Below are positions 37,433 to 49,400 of a DNA stretch of 64,000 nt, piece after piece (position 1 is the stretch's first letter; each line of letters begins with the position of its first letter). The notes below the pieces were generated by a model. That model saw only the letters and a list, made by a program, of their open reading frames with translations. It was not told where the DNA came from and searched no databases. The stretch is from Hyalella azteca (taxonomy: Eukaryota > Arthropoda > Malacostraca > Amphipoda > Hyalellidae), in the NCBI RefSeq assembly GCF_000764305.2, contig NW_025938101.1, forward strand, positions 143,526 to 207,525, written 5' to 3'. The position numbers and the translations under genes were made by a program.

Positions 37433-37930
37433 AGAAGCGCGGTTCATTATACGAAGCGAAAACGAAATATTGTAAAAACATACGAGGCTGGAGAGGGCAC
37501 TCGACACTAATCACCAGCACACGCAAGGCTTTCCAACTTTATACACATAATCGAGATATCCTGAATAAACTTTCTGTGATATCTACACGTGACAAAGCAA
37601 TAATTGCTCAGCTTACGAGCAGCAGGAGCTTATAACGAGGAGATTCATAGCTCTTCTCACGCATAGCACTCCTTATACGTGCAGGATACGCATGGCACAC
37701 CCTGAATGATCGTCGTTTTAATAATCTCATGAATCGCATAATTGTTGATGCTCCACATAAGTCGCACAATACAAATGTCAGCAGACGTTCATCGCAACTT
37801 TCAGTCTGGCCGTAATGTTGGAGCTTAATGGCCAAGCGCTGGCAAATATCATGTAAAAATACACTGATACGGATAAAATTGCAATAGCTGGTATTTTATT
37901 GCACTTGGTTGTTCATTAAAACTTTTGTTC

Positions 37931-38200
37931 ATACGGATAAAACGTAAATTATATATCAGTTAAGAACGCTATAGAAGAAACACGTTTACAATATTAAAAC
38001 CCAGCGTAACAGGCATTGTACCGCTTGATGAAGCTTTCAGATCTTCATCAAGCATCAAAGCACCAGCGTACGGGCACATACGGATAAAACGTAAATTATA
38101 TATCAGTTAAGAACGCTATAAAAGAAACACGTTTACAATAGTAAAACCTAGCGTAACAGGCATTTTACTGCTTGATGAAGCACAGCCACAAGCACTAGCG
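37931..38200. repeat. Tandem duplication, about 147-bp unit, two copies
   Basis: ATACGGATAAAACGTAAATT at 37931 and 38078, followed by CACGTTTACAAT and GCGTAACAGGCATT in both. The first unit also has an inverted CTTGATGAAG..CTTCATCAAG pair. Confidence 0.85.
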
Positions 38201-38251
38201 TCGGGGCACAAGATCGCTAGTGGAGCAACAGAGCGAGGTAGGTTCAGGTAG

Positions 38252-38305
38252 AACCTCGCAGTATATAAGGCTGGCGGCACACGACTGATTACTCGACTCA
38301 CAACC
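38252..38305 (+). promoter_or_regulatory. Candidate TATA-type core promoter
   Basis: AGTATATAAGGCTGG followed about 30 bases downstream by ACTGATTACTCGACTC, a plausible start region. No coding exon is recognised downstream, so it could belong to an unannotated transcript or a retroelement LTR. Confidence 0.3.
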
Positions 38306-38944
38306 GCTCTTATCTGGCCTCTCACGACGAGCACCATCGTGGTAGAGCGGTTAACAGTGAACGAATTCTATCGTTCACACAAATACCACACGCACCACAT
38401 ACATCCAATACCAACACACGCACCACACCAGCACCACACATACCACACGCAACAGGGTATACTTGCCGCGACACAAATTCACCTCTTAAAGCAGATCTTT
38501 TGCATCTGGACTAACATATACAGAATTCATGTTATCCCGACTCTCCGCCTTCTCGAAGGCCATAACCGACTTTGTCTGCTCACTTGCCCAACCACTTTAC
38601 CTTCTTGCAACCAATGAGGTTAGGTTAGTTCCTTCCAGATACGCTTTGGTGAAGAGTCGTGGCAAATTGATCGAGGTCAGATACAGAACTTACTGCCAAA
38701 GACAAGCACGCTTAAAGAGGTGGCTGTGGACTTATGGTATTATTGATTTAAGCTCACAACTGCATAGGTTACTATGTACTGTAGCGTGCTTGACCGCGAG
38801 AAGGAATATGACAGAAGTGTGAAGTTTGTCAAAGCTGGCCTCCGGCATGCACTACACGTACCACACCATCACATGCACTGAAATTACCACTCGCTCAACA
38901 CAAACATACATAACCACAGAATCCAACGCATACCGCAGTAATCA

Positions 38945-39048
38945 ACGCATACCACAGTCACCCCACGCATACCACAGTCACCCCACGCATACCACAGTCA
39001 CCCCACGCATACCACAGTCACCCCACGCATACCACAGTCACCCCACGC
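38945..39048. repeat. Minisatellite, 20-bp unit, about 5 copies
   Basis: Exact repeats of CGCATACCACAGTCACCCCA. Confidence 0.93.
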
Positions 39049-39570
39049 CCCGCGACGATAGCAAGATGCCCGACAAGCTCTCACAGCAATACTTGCTTCA
39101 AGGCAACGATCGAACTCGAGACAAAGGCTTCATAATATTTATATATAATGAAGTTAAAACAATATCGAATATTCTACTCGAAGCATCCATCTGATGGAAT
39201 ATATAAGTCTATTAAAATCAAATAATTATCGTTATAAACATAAAATTTAGATTACACAAAATTAATTTCACATAATAGGTACTCAAGAATGTCATTTAAA
39301 TTATCATCTAATATACGGTTAAAAATTGCTCAGAAGAAAAGTACACGAATGCCCAAATATTAGGATTCATTTCGGTTGACTCTAGTAGTATTAAGTAGGT
39401 AGCTTAATACTAAATAATCTTATTGCACAGCATTGCAGTGCCTAACATAACAGGTTTAAGGAGCTCAGTTAACATGCTCTGCACGACCGTTGACCGCACA
39501 CTACGAATAAGTGCTTCCTATTTTACTGGACGACGGTGAGAAACGCAGCCAAGAACTGCCCAGTCTCTTC

Positions 39571-39803
39571 GTGATGTTTTACCCACAAATTTAACACGGC
39601 ATGACGCCAGGACGAAAGCAGCATTTGCGTGATGTTTTACCCACAAATTTAACACGGCATGACGCCAGGACGAAAGCAGCATTTGCGTGATGTTTTACCC
39701 ACAAATTTAACACGGCATGAAGCCAGGACGAAAGCAGCATTTGCGTGATGTTTTACCCACAAATTTAACACGGCATGACGCCAGGACGAAAGCAACATTT
39801 GCA
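39571..39803. repeat. Minisatellite, 58-bp unit, four copies, just beyond the TBCEL stop
   Basis: GTGATGTTTTACCCACAAAT starts units 58 bases apart and AAAGCAGCATTTGC ends them. It lies 137 bases past the TBCEL stop, so it may be in the 3' UTR. Confidence 0.93.
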
Positions 39804-39939
39804 TTGAAAGCTCGAGGCATAAAAAGAGACAAACGTTAAGAAACCATCATGGCTGGATCGATATTTCCGCAAGTTAAATGAGCTAACAATCTTAATATAA
39901 AATAAATTTTTGTAGCCCTCCATAACAGCCCGGGACGTC

Positions 39940-40095
39940 TTATTTGCTGTCAACTATGAAGTTATCGCCGCTGTGTACGTTGAACGTGTACAGCTGCTTT
40001 GTGTTGATCTTGATCTCTTCTGGGGCGTAAGCGGGGCAGCCGTCGAAACCACAGTCTTCATAAAATAACCGCATTTTGTTGGCTGGTAATCCAAG
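39940..40095 (-). CDS. TBCEL: TBCEL last exon (ubiquitin-like C terminus)
   Basis: Too short to appear as a long ORF with its own ATG, but clear by homology. It begins after CCCACAG, encodes LGLPANKMRLFYEDCG, then YAPEEIKINTKQLYTFNV and HSGDNFIVDSK, and stops at TAA. The pattern matches the LPTSNMLLYYFD..GDKIYVESK end of vertebrate TBCEL. Confidence 0.9.
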   Translation of the reverse strand, partial: LGLPANKMRLFYEDCGFDGCPAYAPEEIKINTKQLYTFNVHSGDNFIVDSK

Positions 40096-43000
40096 CTGTG
40101 GGACAGATCCTGTTTAATATGGGTATAAAATTACACGAAATAATTAAGAAGACTGTTCATTTCCCAATGAATGATTCTTTACTAAATGATTAGTAGCCGC
40201 AAGCAGATTAATAAAAACAAATTTATTTTTAAGATGCCGGAAGTAAAAGATATTAAGTCGAAGGTTTGGGTGAATTGTTACCGCTGTAAGCAGAACTATC
40301 CACTCATTATTTTCTTTCAAACACCTAACACCGCCAGCAAATTTAGACATCAACTGCGTTGAATTTCTCATACACTGCATAACTTAGGGGCCAAACAAAT
40401 TAATATTAGTAATAGACAATACACTCACTCTCGGCTCGAGCATCTTCTTGACATCGAGGACTCTGAGATAAACATTGAAGGTGTAGGGCAGCACCTGGTC
40501 CTCGTACACAACCTTGACGTGCACCTCCTTCGTGGGCTTCAGGCTGATGTCCACCAGAGGCGAGAGCTCGCCGTGCAGCGCCACCAGCTCGTAGTATCTG
40601 CTCGCAATGAGCAATGCAATGAGGCAAATGAGGTGTAGAAAGCGTGGCAGCACAGCATATACGCTTAAGAAAAATTTAATTGGTTAGGTTTAATACCGAA
40701 AATTATGTCCCAATTGACGTGAGACTTGTGCCACGAGAACCATAAGTAGCAAAAATACTTTTGAATCTCTAGTAATATGCCAGCATATTTCGTTCAGTTT
40801 CGATTAACGTAACCATGAAGCTGTAAGGAATAACTTGGTGTTTCTTTGGTAAATTTAAGGACAGCCAAGTACGCCTCAATACTTGCCAGCATTCAAGCAT
40901 CATCGTCTAAGTTATCCACTCTCACGATCATTGTCTAAGTTATCCACTCTCACGATCATCGTCTCAGTTATCCACTCTCACGATCATCGTCTCAGTTATC
41001 CACTCTCACGATCATCGTCTCAGTTATCCACTCTCACGATCATCGTCTCAGTTAAACCTTATCAGTCCTACACACTCTCTCTCCGACGAAAACTAGACAT
41101 ACCAAATATGTTAGTTTTTTACGCACAGAACCTTCGTTTTAAGTAGAGCACGAGCCCTTCTCGCCTCCTAGTTGTGCTTACACTTAGACCCAGAGCTTCA
41201 CGTTCAAGCATATGTTCTGTCCCGCACTATGGGTATGTTCTTCAAACTATCAGCTGTTTTTAGTAGAGCACATGTTCCGTCTAATAATATGAGTAGATTC
41301 TACGTCTACACCCAGAACATATTTTTAAATGGAATACCTGTTCTACACACCTGTCCTACACACCTGTCCTACACACCTGTTCCACACACCTGTCCTACAC
41401 ACCTGTTCTACACACCTGTCCTACACACTTGTCCTACACACCTGTCCTACACACCTGTCCTACACACCTGTCCNNNNNNNNNNNNNNNNNNNNNNNNNNN
41501 NNNNNNNNNNNNNNNNNNNNNNNNNNNNNNNNNNNNNNNNNNNNNNNNNNNNNNNNNNNNNNNNNNNNNNNNNNNNNNNNNNNNNNNNNNNNNNNNNNNN
41601 NNNNNNNNNNNNNNNNNNNNNNNNNNNNNNNNNNNNNNNNNNNNNNNNNNNNNNNNNNNNNNNNNNNNNNNNNNNNNNNNNNNNNNNNNNNNNNNNNNNN
41701 NNNNNNNNNNNNNNNNNNNNNNNNNNNNNNNNNNNNNNNNNNNNNNNNNNNNNNNNNNNNNNNNNNNNNNNNNNNNNNNNNNNNNNNNNNNNNNNNNNNN
41801 NNNNNNNNNNNNNNNNNNNNNNNNNNNNNNNNNNNNNNNNNNNNNNNNNNNNNNNNNNNNNNNNNNNNNNNNNNNNNNNNNNNNNNNNNNNNNNNNNNNN
41901 NNNNNNNNNNNNNNNNNNNNNNNNNNNNNNNNNNNNNNNNNNNNNNNNNNNNNNNNNNNNNNNNNNNNNNNNNNNNNNNNNNNNNNNNNNNNNNNNNNNN
42001 NNNNNNNNNNNNNNNNNNNNNNNNNNNNNNNNNNNNNNNNNNNNNNNNNNNNNNNNNNNNNNNNNNNNNNNNNNNNNNNNNNNNNNNNNNNNNNNNNNNN
42101 NNNNNNNNNNNNNNNNNNNNNNNNNNNNNNNNNNNNNNNNNNNNNNNNNNNNNNNNNNNNNNNNNNNNNNNNNNNNNNNNNNNNNNNNNNNNNNNNNNNN
42201 NNNNNNNNNNNNNNNNNNNNNNNNNNNNNNNNNNNNNNNNNNNNNNNNNNNNNNNNNNNNNNNNNNNNNNNNNNNNNNNNNNNNNNNNNNNNNNNNNNNN
42301 NNNNNNNNNNNNNNNNNNNNNNNNNNNNNNNNNNNNNNNNNNNNNNNNNNNNNNNNNNNNNNNNNNNNNNNNNNNNNNNNNNNNNNNNNNNNNNNNNNNN
42401 NNNNNNNNNNNNNNNNNNNNNNNNNNNNNNNNNNNNNNNNNNNNNNCTGCAACACTGCCAGCGGCGAGAAGCAAGCAACAGCATCGTGCATCAGGTGGCC
42501 CAAATGAGGGCGGATGAACGATAATCAGAGGCGACGATCCATCGTGGCCTGGGACTGCTATGTCCCAAACAAATACCAAGATACCAAGATTACTGTAAGG
42601 ACAGCACAATGTAATGTGTAGCACTGTAAGGACAGCACAATGTAATGTGTAGCACTGTAATGACAGCACAATGTAATGTGTAGCACTGTAAGGACAGCAC
42701 AATGTAATGTGTAGCACTGTAATGACAGCACAATGTAATGCCATCACACTGTAAGGTGTAGCACTGTAACGACATAACTCAGTTACTTCTAATATCGAAT
42801 TTTACATTATAATTACATATCAGCCAATTACCAACAGTTCAAAATTACATATATTTTGAAGCTGTATTTTTCTTACAAAATATTGCAGGGGTAAAGAAGT
42901 AATTTTAAAATGTCTCCGAAAAATTACCTCATAAAGAGGGCAGCTGCAGAGCCTTAGCTCTGATAGCTGCGGGAAATAATTGATATTATAAACAGTGGCC

Positions 43001-44343
43001 CAGTCGGCGACTTTAGTGGCGTTGAGGCTGAGGTATTTGAGGCACGGGAACACGTCGCTGTACCGCCCTGACGCCGGCAGTTCTGCGATGGGGCACTCGG
43101 CCAACACCAGGGCCTCCAGTTTAGGGAAAACTTCGCCTAAAATTTCAATCTGGAATAATAAATTGGTCAATATGACATTACACGGGAATGGGAGGTGGTT
43201 ACGGAAACATCATCGTGAGTGCTGGCAATAATGATTGCTGGGTAACACGAACAATCTTTAATCTCAATAACATTCAACGTAAAAAATTAGACATATTATA
43301 GTGACACATAGATAAGCTATTGAAAGAGATGCATGGAGAAACAATTAAATGAGAAGCATGGAAAACAATTGAATAAGAAGCATGAAGAAACAATTGGATG
43401 TAAATGATAAGGACTAACCTGCTCCCAGTCGTCGGCAGGATTGTTATTAAAATGAACGCGGGTGACAGTAGGGAACTTGCGGTCGCTTCTGGTCAGTTTG
43501 TGGTAGTCATTCATGCAGACGTGGAGCTCCTCAAGTCTGTCAGGGGGTGCAATATGCATTACAATTTGTCATTAATAAACACTGGGCTTTATATTATCAA
43601 ATATCATAATACTCGGTATTAGATACTTTAAAGCCATATAATTCTAGTATAGTTATCTATCGATATGTCGCGTTTCATCTAGAGCGACATCTAGAGCGCT
43701 TCATCTAGAGCGCTTGATCTAGAGCGGCTTCTCTTCATCGCGAATTTTCAAGTCTCACTCTTCCCCGAGTGCATACAGTTTGGTTGACCTGTAGTTCCTT
43801 TAAAAACCCAAGACAAAGAGCTAAATTTGAGTTACTACGTACGCCACAGACACAGAGATGTGGCATAGAACTCAGCGCAACAGAGAGTCTTGAGTATAGC
43901 GGACAGGAGACTCTCTGGCAGAGGAGGTGCAGGAGTACCTGGGGGAGTATGCGAGGAGGTGCAGGAGGTACCTGGGGGAGTATGCGAGGAGGTGCAGGAG
44001 GTACCTGGGGGAGTATGCGAGGAGGTGCATCACCTCATCCCAATGTTTGAGTTTGTTCTTGGAAATGTCGAGTTCTCGGACTCCTTCGCACAACAATAGC
44101 ACACACCTCATCCCAATGTTTGAGTTTGTTCTTGGAAATGTCGAGTTCTCGGACTCCTTCGCAGCGCTTCTCGACCTCGCCGTCCTCGCCCGCCTCCTCG
44201 ATCTCGCAGTCCGCCAGGATGAGCACGGACGGCAGGCGCGGTCGGCCGCTGCGCCGCAGCTGCAGCGCGATGCACGACACCTCCGTCACGACCGTGTCAT
44301 CGTCGCCGTACTTGTTGTCGCAAGCCTCAGGCAGACTGGGCAT
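39940..44343 (-). CDS. TBCEL: TBCEL, tubulin-specific chaperone cofactor E-like, incomplete in assembly
   Basis: Cytosolic leucine-rich-repeat protein with a C-terminal ubiquitin-like domain and no CAP-Gly domain. The family binds and destabilises tubulin heterodimers. Readable exons: 44343-44107, 43536-43419, 43149-42928, 40597-40429 and 40095-39940, all with GT..AG boundaries. Alignment with vertebrate TBCEL is collinear: LPSVLILADCEI and LDISKNKLKHWDE; LEELHVCMNDY and FNNNPADDWEQ; FPKLEALVLAECPI and FPQLSELRLCSCPL; YYELVALHGELSPL; then a ubiquitin-like end with LFYEDCGFDGCP and HSGDNFIVDSK. About 299 residues are seen against 424 in human. Missing are the repeat block between the first and second exons, and the block before YYELV. 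Both missing parts must be 2 modulo 3 in length from the splice phases. The second is probably in the N gap. The start MPSLPEACDNKYG was chosen because family members begin similarly; an in-frame ATG at 44376 is the alternative. Confidence 0.9.
40429..40597 (-). CDS. TBCEL: TBCEL exon, start of ubiquitin-like domain
   Basis: Begins after GCGAGCAG with the last base of a codon and ends at AGA before GTGAGT. It encodes YYELVALHGELSPLVDISL and the first ubiquitin-like strands (EVHVKVVYEDQ), matching YHELITKYGKLEPL in vertebrates. Confidence 0.92.
40906..41055. repeat. Minisatellite, 28-bp unit, about 5-6 copies
   Basis: CAGTTATCCACTCTCACGAT units within the TBCEL intron. Confidence 0.92.
41337..41473. 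repeat. Minisatellite, 13-bp unit, running into the gap
   Basis: ACACCTGTCCTAC repeated about 10 times with small changes; truncated by the N run, which the repeat probably caused. Confidence 0.93.
41474..42446. other. Assembly gap (973 N)
   Basis: Run of N inside the TBCEL gene, with a 13-bp minisatellite on its left. The TBCEL part encoding the end of the LRR domain is missing here. Confidence 0.99.
42592..42770. repeat. Minisatellite, 31-bp unit, about 6 copies
   Basis: GTAAGGACAGCACAATGTAA and TGTGTAGCACT repeat at 31-bp spacing, between TBCEL exons. Confidence 0.92.
42928..43149 (-). CDS. TBCEL: TBCEL internal LRR exon
   Basis: 74 codons from IEILGEVFPKLEALVL to SCPLYE, starting after ATTCCAG and ending before GTAATT. 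It contains two to three leucine-rich repeats (LVLAECPI, LKYLSLNATKVADW, LSELRLCSCPL). Confidence 0.9.
43419..43536 (-). CDS. TBCEL: TBCEL internal LRR exon
   Basis: Begins after TGACAG with one base finishing a codon and ends before GTTAGT. It encodes LEELHVCMNDYHKLT and FPTVTRVHFNNNPADDWEQ, matching LEELFLCLNDY and LLHITDNNLQDW of vertebrate TBCEL. Confidence 0.88.
43920..44030. repeat. Minisatellite, 33-bp unit, about 3.3 copies, in TBCEL intron
   Basis: GAGGAGGTGCAGGAGGTACC then TGGGGGAGTATGC. On the minus strand it gives an in-frame HLLAYSPRYLL repeat that continues from the duplicated exon end. Confidence 0.92.
44031..44163 (-). repeat. TBCEL: 60-bp exact duplication of the TBCEL exon end
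   Basis: 44031-44090 equals 44104-44163 without a difference. Each encodes EGVRELDISKNKLKHWDE and a donor-like GT. The 13-base spacer shifts the frame (offset 73). Confidence 0.97.
44107..44343 (-). CDS. TBCEL: TBCEL exon with start and first LRRs
   Basis: 79 codons from MPSLPEACDNKYGDDD to LKHWDE, followed by GTGTGT. The last 57 bases of the exon and 3 bases of the donor are repeated exactly just downstream (44090-44031), giving a second possible donor, GTGATG. A CTGCAG 23 bases before the ATG may be the acceptor of a 5' UTR intron. Confidence 0.82.
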
Positions 44344-44399
44344 CGTCGTTACGCGCCTTCTTCGTCTGCAGTCCAATGAAATGTTGTCTCAGAACGCGG

Positions 44400-46009
44400 C
44401 CACGTAATAAATGAAATGAACAAAGTTCTGAGAGTACGCATTAAAAATGATTCTTTCAGCAGCTAATGCATCGCAAATACAGGTGTTCGTTTAACTATAA
44501 AATCTTGAGCCATCCGAATTTCACTACAGTAAAAAAATTCGTTATAATTTCTCTTACGAAATGGCAGGCTCGATCTGAACCCTCCATTACCATATTGAGC
44601 AAAACTCATAATAAAACATTGTAAATAACAAAATAACACTGGTTTACAGCTGAGAAATTTTATATCAAGATCTCTAATAAAGTAACGAGATCTCTTGAAG
44701 TAACTCTAGAATTTATTTGGATTGCGGCTATACAATACAATGTCTTACTACACACTTGAGAGCAGAAAAAGAAGTAATAACACACAAAGAACAATGCGTA
44801 GTGCACGCAACCGGAATATATTGCACCGATATTACATGGTCTATGAAATCAAGAGCGAAATTTACACAGGCGCAGCCACAGCTTCTGCAAACAATACACA
44901 CAATGGCCTTTATGGCGGGATTTTATTGCATGACGCGATGGTTTAGACCGCCAACCTTGAGGAGCGGTGTGTTAATACGTTACATTTTTCTGCAGAAACG
45001 CGACGCATCCAAGCGAAGACTGTAAACAGAGCAATTCAATCACCGCACACCTCAGTCAACCCTGACCTACATAACTGCTCAATAGAGCTACGCATTCGAG
45101 CAACATTCTCATCGTCATCCACAACTATTGTCAGCAACGCTGGACCGAGCAATTGAATTTTTATCTGGAAGTGTCTTGAAATATGTAATAGGTACAAAAA
45201 AAGTAAATAGCTTGCCAGCATAGATTGTTTCTCCAGCAACAGGTTTGTTCTGAATATTATAATAATGATTGTCAAAATAAAACCGTCTTTCTATTTAATC
45301 AAAGCGAGTACTTTTCACCGTTTGACATGGAATGGAGAGTTCAATGAACCGCCATTAGACGCGACAGTAACTCCGCATATTTTTCACTGGTGTGCGAAAG
45401 CGACGACGGTCGAGTTTCGTCTTTCGAGGGACCGTTGTAACAGCTGGTCCGGTGGCGACTAATGCATCAAGAAAATTCTCACGCCGCTGGCTGGAACGCT
45501 GACTCCATTCTCACTGAGCTTCACCCGGAACTTCAGCAACAACGTCAATTACAAAGCAGGGGAAAACTGAACGGTGTTCTGAGCAACAGATGAACGAGCT
45601 GGACTAGCTGAGTCAATTAAAATGTGTTACGGACCAAGCGTCGATGATGGACGAGTCCGATTTACAAAACTGTCCAGCTGAATCCCAATCGTTAGAGGAT
45701 TGTCCTCGTTATATAGCTGGTGGACCACATAAGAGAAGGAACACAAAGCTGGTGGATCACATGAGATCAGAGAGACATTCGAATAACAGCTCGGTAAGTA
45801 ACTGAAAAAAAACTAATATAACAAAAATTTTGAACTAAAAATAAATAAAATCGCAGTTAAGAAAGTTATGTTTTTCCATCATTCCACGTATTCAAATGTC
45901 GACAATGTGGACACGCGAGAGCCAGAGCGCACGCAGGCGAGCGGAGCTTCCCAGTGGGTCACGGAGACGCTCGCCTGCGGCACACGGCAGCGTGGCGTGA
46001 CTGACGCGC
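44400..46009. other. TBCEL upstream region, no other gene seen
   Basis: Expected to hold the TBCEL 5' UTR and promoter. No clear TATA box or upstream exon could be fixed. Confidence 0.45.
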
Positions 46010-46440
46010 GGTCTACGCACGACCACAAGGGAAAGCGCTGCATCCTTACGAACATGTCCTACAATATCGAGGCTCATATAAACAATATCTGTTAGGGTTT
46101 ATTTTGGTGATGTATTGACACGATGAACGTAGATACTGGTTTACGGGTGCACATGTATGGACGACAGGCTCGCACGGCCGCAAGCGAAAGCGCTGCATCC
46201 TTACGAACATGTCCTACAATATCGAGGCTCATACGAACAATATCTGTTAGGGTTTATTTTGGTGATGTATTGACACGATGAACGTGGATGCTTGATTACG
46301 GGTGCACATGTATGGACGACAGGCTCGCACGACCACAAGCGAAGGAGCTGAATCCTAACAAATAAGGCTTACAGTGCACGACTTAAAAGAAGGTTGTCTA
46401 TTAGTGTTGATTTTAATGATAGCACTGGCACAATGAACGT
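46010..46440. repeat. Tandem repeat, 155-bp unit, almost three copies
   Basis: CATCCTTACGAACATGTCCT, GTTAGGGTTTATTTTGGTGA and ACGGGTGCACATGTATGG recur at 155-bp spacing; the last copy is diverged. Confidence 0.9.
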
Positions 46441-49400
46441 GATATTTAATATTGCTTAACTGCTGCACACACGAAACTTCTGCGGCAGTAAATATCTCAA
46501 TGCAATTTATGCATTCGTACGAATTTTTACGGAAGTTTTATCACGCAATCGCAAAAGGAAACGCAGTTTTGGCTGCCCTACCGTCAAGTTTCCTTTTTCA
46601 GAAATCATTTTCGAGATAAACTTCAGCATTGACGTCAGCAACGAGAAGCACTACATATATATACTTATCGAAAAGGCATTAATAATATTATAAAAGTTTA
46701 TTCAGATGATAGTTTATACCAAACTAAAAAGGAGGCACCAGCTAAGAGGCAATTAACGAAAAAAATCAAGGCCTTGATATTAAAAACTATAAAGTAGGCA
46801 GACGGTGCAGACCTCAATGAAGGTTGCGGACGATGAGAAGCGAACGTGAAACGCTACTGAGCATTAAGCGAGGTTCATCTTCATGTAAATCATCTCGAGT
46901 TCTGCGTCGGCACCATGCCATATGATCTAAAACATTATAACGAATAAATGAATGTTGACAACTTATGAAAAAATTTGCAATGATTCGATCTAACTTAACG
47001 CTTTCGCGGGCAAGCATATAAATATGCAAAAATTTGAGTTCCAGAAACCAGTACAAGAAAATATTAACTATTATAAAATATATTTACTTCCATGTATTTT
47101 TCAAAATTATTCATATTGGAATAGTTAATCTTACTTTTGAAGTTACCATTCATTATAAAATAGGTACCGTATATATTACTACGTCCGTCTATTAATGAAA
47201 TGCGGAATGAGCGTGAATTTCATTGCCCGAGTCAAAACATTAATTTAAATGCTTGTATATGAATTTTTGGGCATTGCAGAGGGCGATAATATGCAGAGAG
47301 CGATGGTCAGATGCTTGGCTATTGGCAGACGCATGATAATGAAGCCCTAAACACAAACCGGCGCCTGTGGTGAGTCTTTTAAATAGATTTTAAGTGATCA
47401 TGTATGGTAACTTGCCTGCAAAAGAGTTAAGACCGTGACTCACGTAATACTCATGGGTACATGCAAGGTAGTTCAATAAGGACGCAGTGATGTGGTAACC
47501 CAGGGCAACCGCTATAGTCGTATTCCTGGCTCTCACTTGAACATTTCATCCCAATCACGGTAACAGAAAGCGAATTATTTGAAGCAACCGTAAAACAAAA
47601 GAAATAACCTAGCATACCTGCGCCTGATGCAGGAAAGTCACTAGCGATCATCCTGATGTATAAAAAAATTTACAAAAGTGCGATTAATAGCAATAGCATT
47701 ACGTTGTTACTGGCTACTTTAGGACCTGCGCTCGTGCTGCCAGATGTGAACACATGCACCAGCCAGCGGATCAGCTTGCGATACATAGATAAGATAGCGC
47801 GGAGTGCATGCAAGGCAACGTAACGGTATAGGGTAGGAGGTGACGTCACCAGAGGCAGGCACTGAGCCCTTGCCCAGCGAGACGTCAAAGCCAAATGCGC
47901 AGGATCTCAGTAATTGCGAGGTAGGGAGGCGATCACCAAACGAAGGTCTAAACCTCGAGCAAAGATCAGGCGCGCCATGCAGTACCCATTGGCCTTGAAG
48001 CTCGTCCAACACCCCAAGGTACTCAACATGCACTCGTATTGTGGAAATGGAGATATTGTGAGGTACTTATACGAAGTTCAGAGATTAGTACATTGAAACG
48101 AACTTCATGGTATTTATACTGAATATTGTGCAGTATTCTTAGCATGTGCACACAGACATCGTTGGCGCCAAACGCAAATAGTGCACGGCTGCATAGGCGA
48201 TGCAGCTGCGGCTCTGTGCTGCTACTGCGTGTGCGAACGTATGGCAATCACCTTGAATATCTTACAAGAGTGTACCTCATTGTTTGTCTAAGGGCATACA
48301 ATGCAAGGAAGACGTCATGGGTGTCTTTCTACTTCTTAAAGTTAAAAGCAGGATGGTTTTCTCGCAATGCACTTAATGTTCAAGAAAAAATAGACGCATT
48401 GAATAGAAGAGACACTATTGCGATTCCTGTAGAATTTATAGACAGGCGGAGTGTTTGGTAAATATATTCGACAAGATAGAAAACCAAATTTCCGTTCAAG
48501 AGGCCGATAATCATCAAAGCCGATGAAATGAAATACATCGCGTATCATGAGGAGTTACAATACAAACAATATAAATGACATGTGTAGAGGGTTTAATTGC
48601 TAGTCTATCAACAGTTTGCAGTAGTTAATTTATTGCGGGAAGAACCACACTCTTGCGATGTATTAACATGCTATTAACAGCGATTCAAGGGCTCTAGAAA
48701 TCCTCAATTGTTTAATCAGCGTAATAAAATAACGAAGTTCCGCCGTAATCGCTGACGAACACTAATATTGAGAGCATGTTATGATTTCCGTTGATTCTTT
48801 ACTGCTTGTAGAAGGTACACAAAAGCAATTCAATTTAAAGTATATCTTGCAGAAACAGTGAAATAGTTTATCACAACAAATTTGGTATGGAAAATCGTAC
48901 AACAATCGTGTACATATAAGTGAGTTGCACGACAGCTGAGTAGGCAGAGCTGAAGCGGGCGCATGAAGGCAGCGTCAGTTGGCTCGCCAAGACGGAGATA
49001 GTTGACCCCAAATAAACTGGTTCTGAAGCTGCATTCTGAAACTCGTCACGATCACTGTGACGATAATAATTTTATACGCACGGCCGTAACTGGCAGACAA
49101 ACTTAATATTACCTTAACTATGGGGCTGTTATGAATTATGAGGCCTAAAAATTAAGAGACCTCTTCCAGGGCTCTTAACAGCGCAAGCGTGAGCTGGCCG
49201 CGGCCGAGTGCATCCTTCGCTTCTACGACTCTATAATTCATGACAGGAATGAGCCCATGGTATTAACAAATGTGATTCTTGTATGGCAACTACCGTATGT
49301 ATGTTAATAGGGAATTTTTGCAGAACAATGTATTTTTGCAATGATAACTAAATAATTATGTATATCTTGAGCAAGAAATACTATCATTCAAGCCATGAAA

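Noticed and set aside
38926..39050. Short regularly spaced repeats as a CRISPR array
   Set aside because: Units are directly adjacent with no variable spacers, and the DNA is animal nuclear sequence.
41172..42747. Frames of 345-450 codons across the N run
   Set aside because: They consist mostly of unknown residues and satellite sequence.
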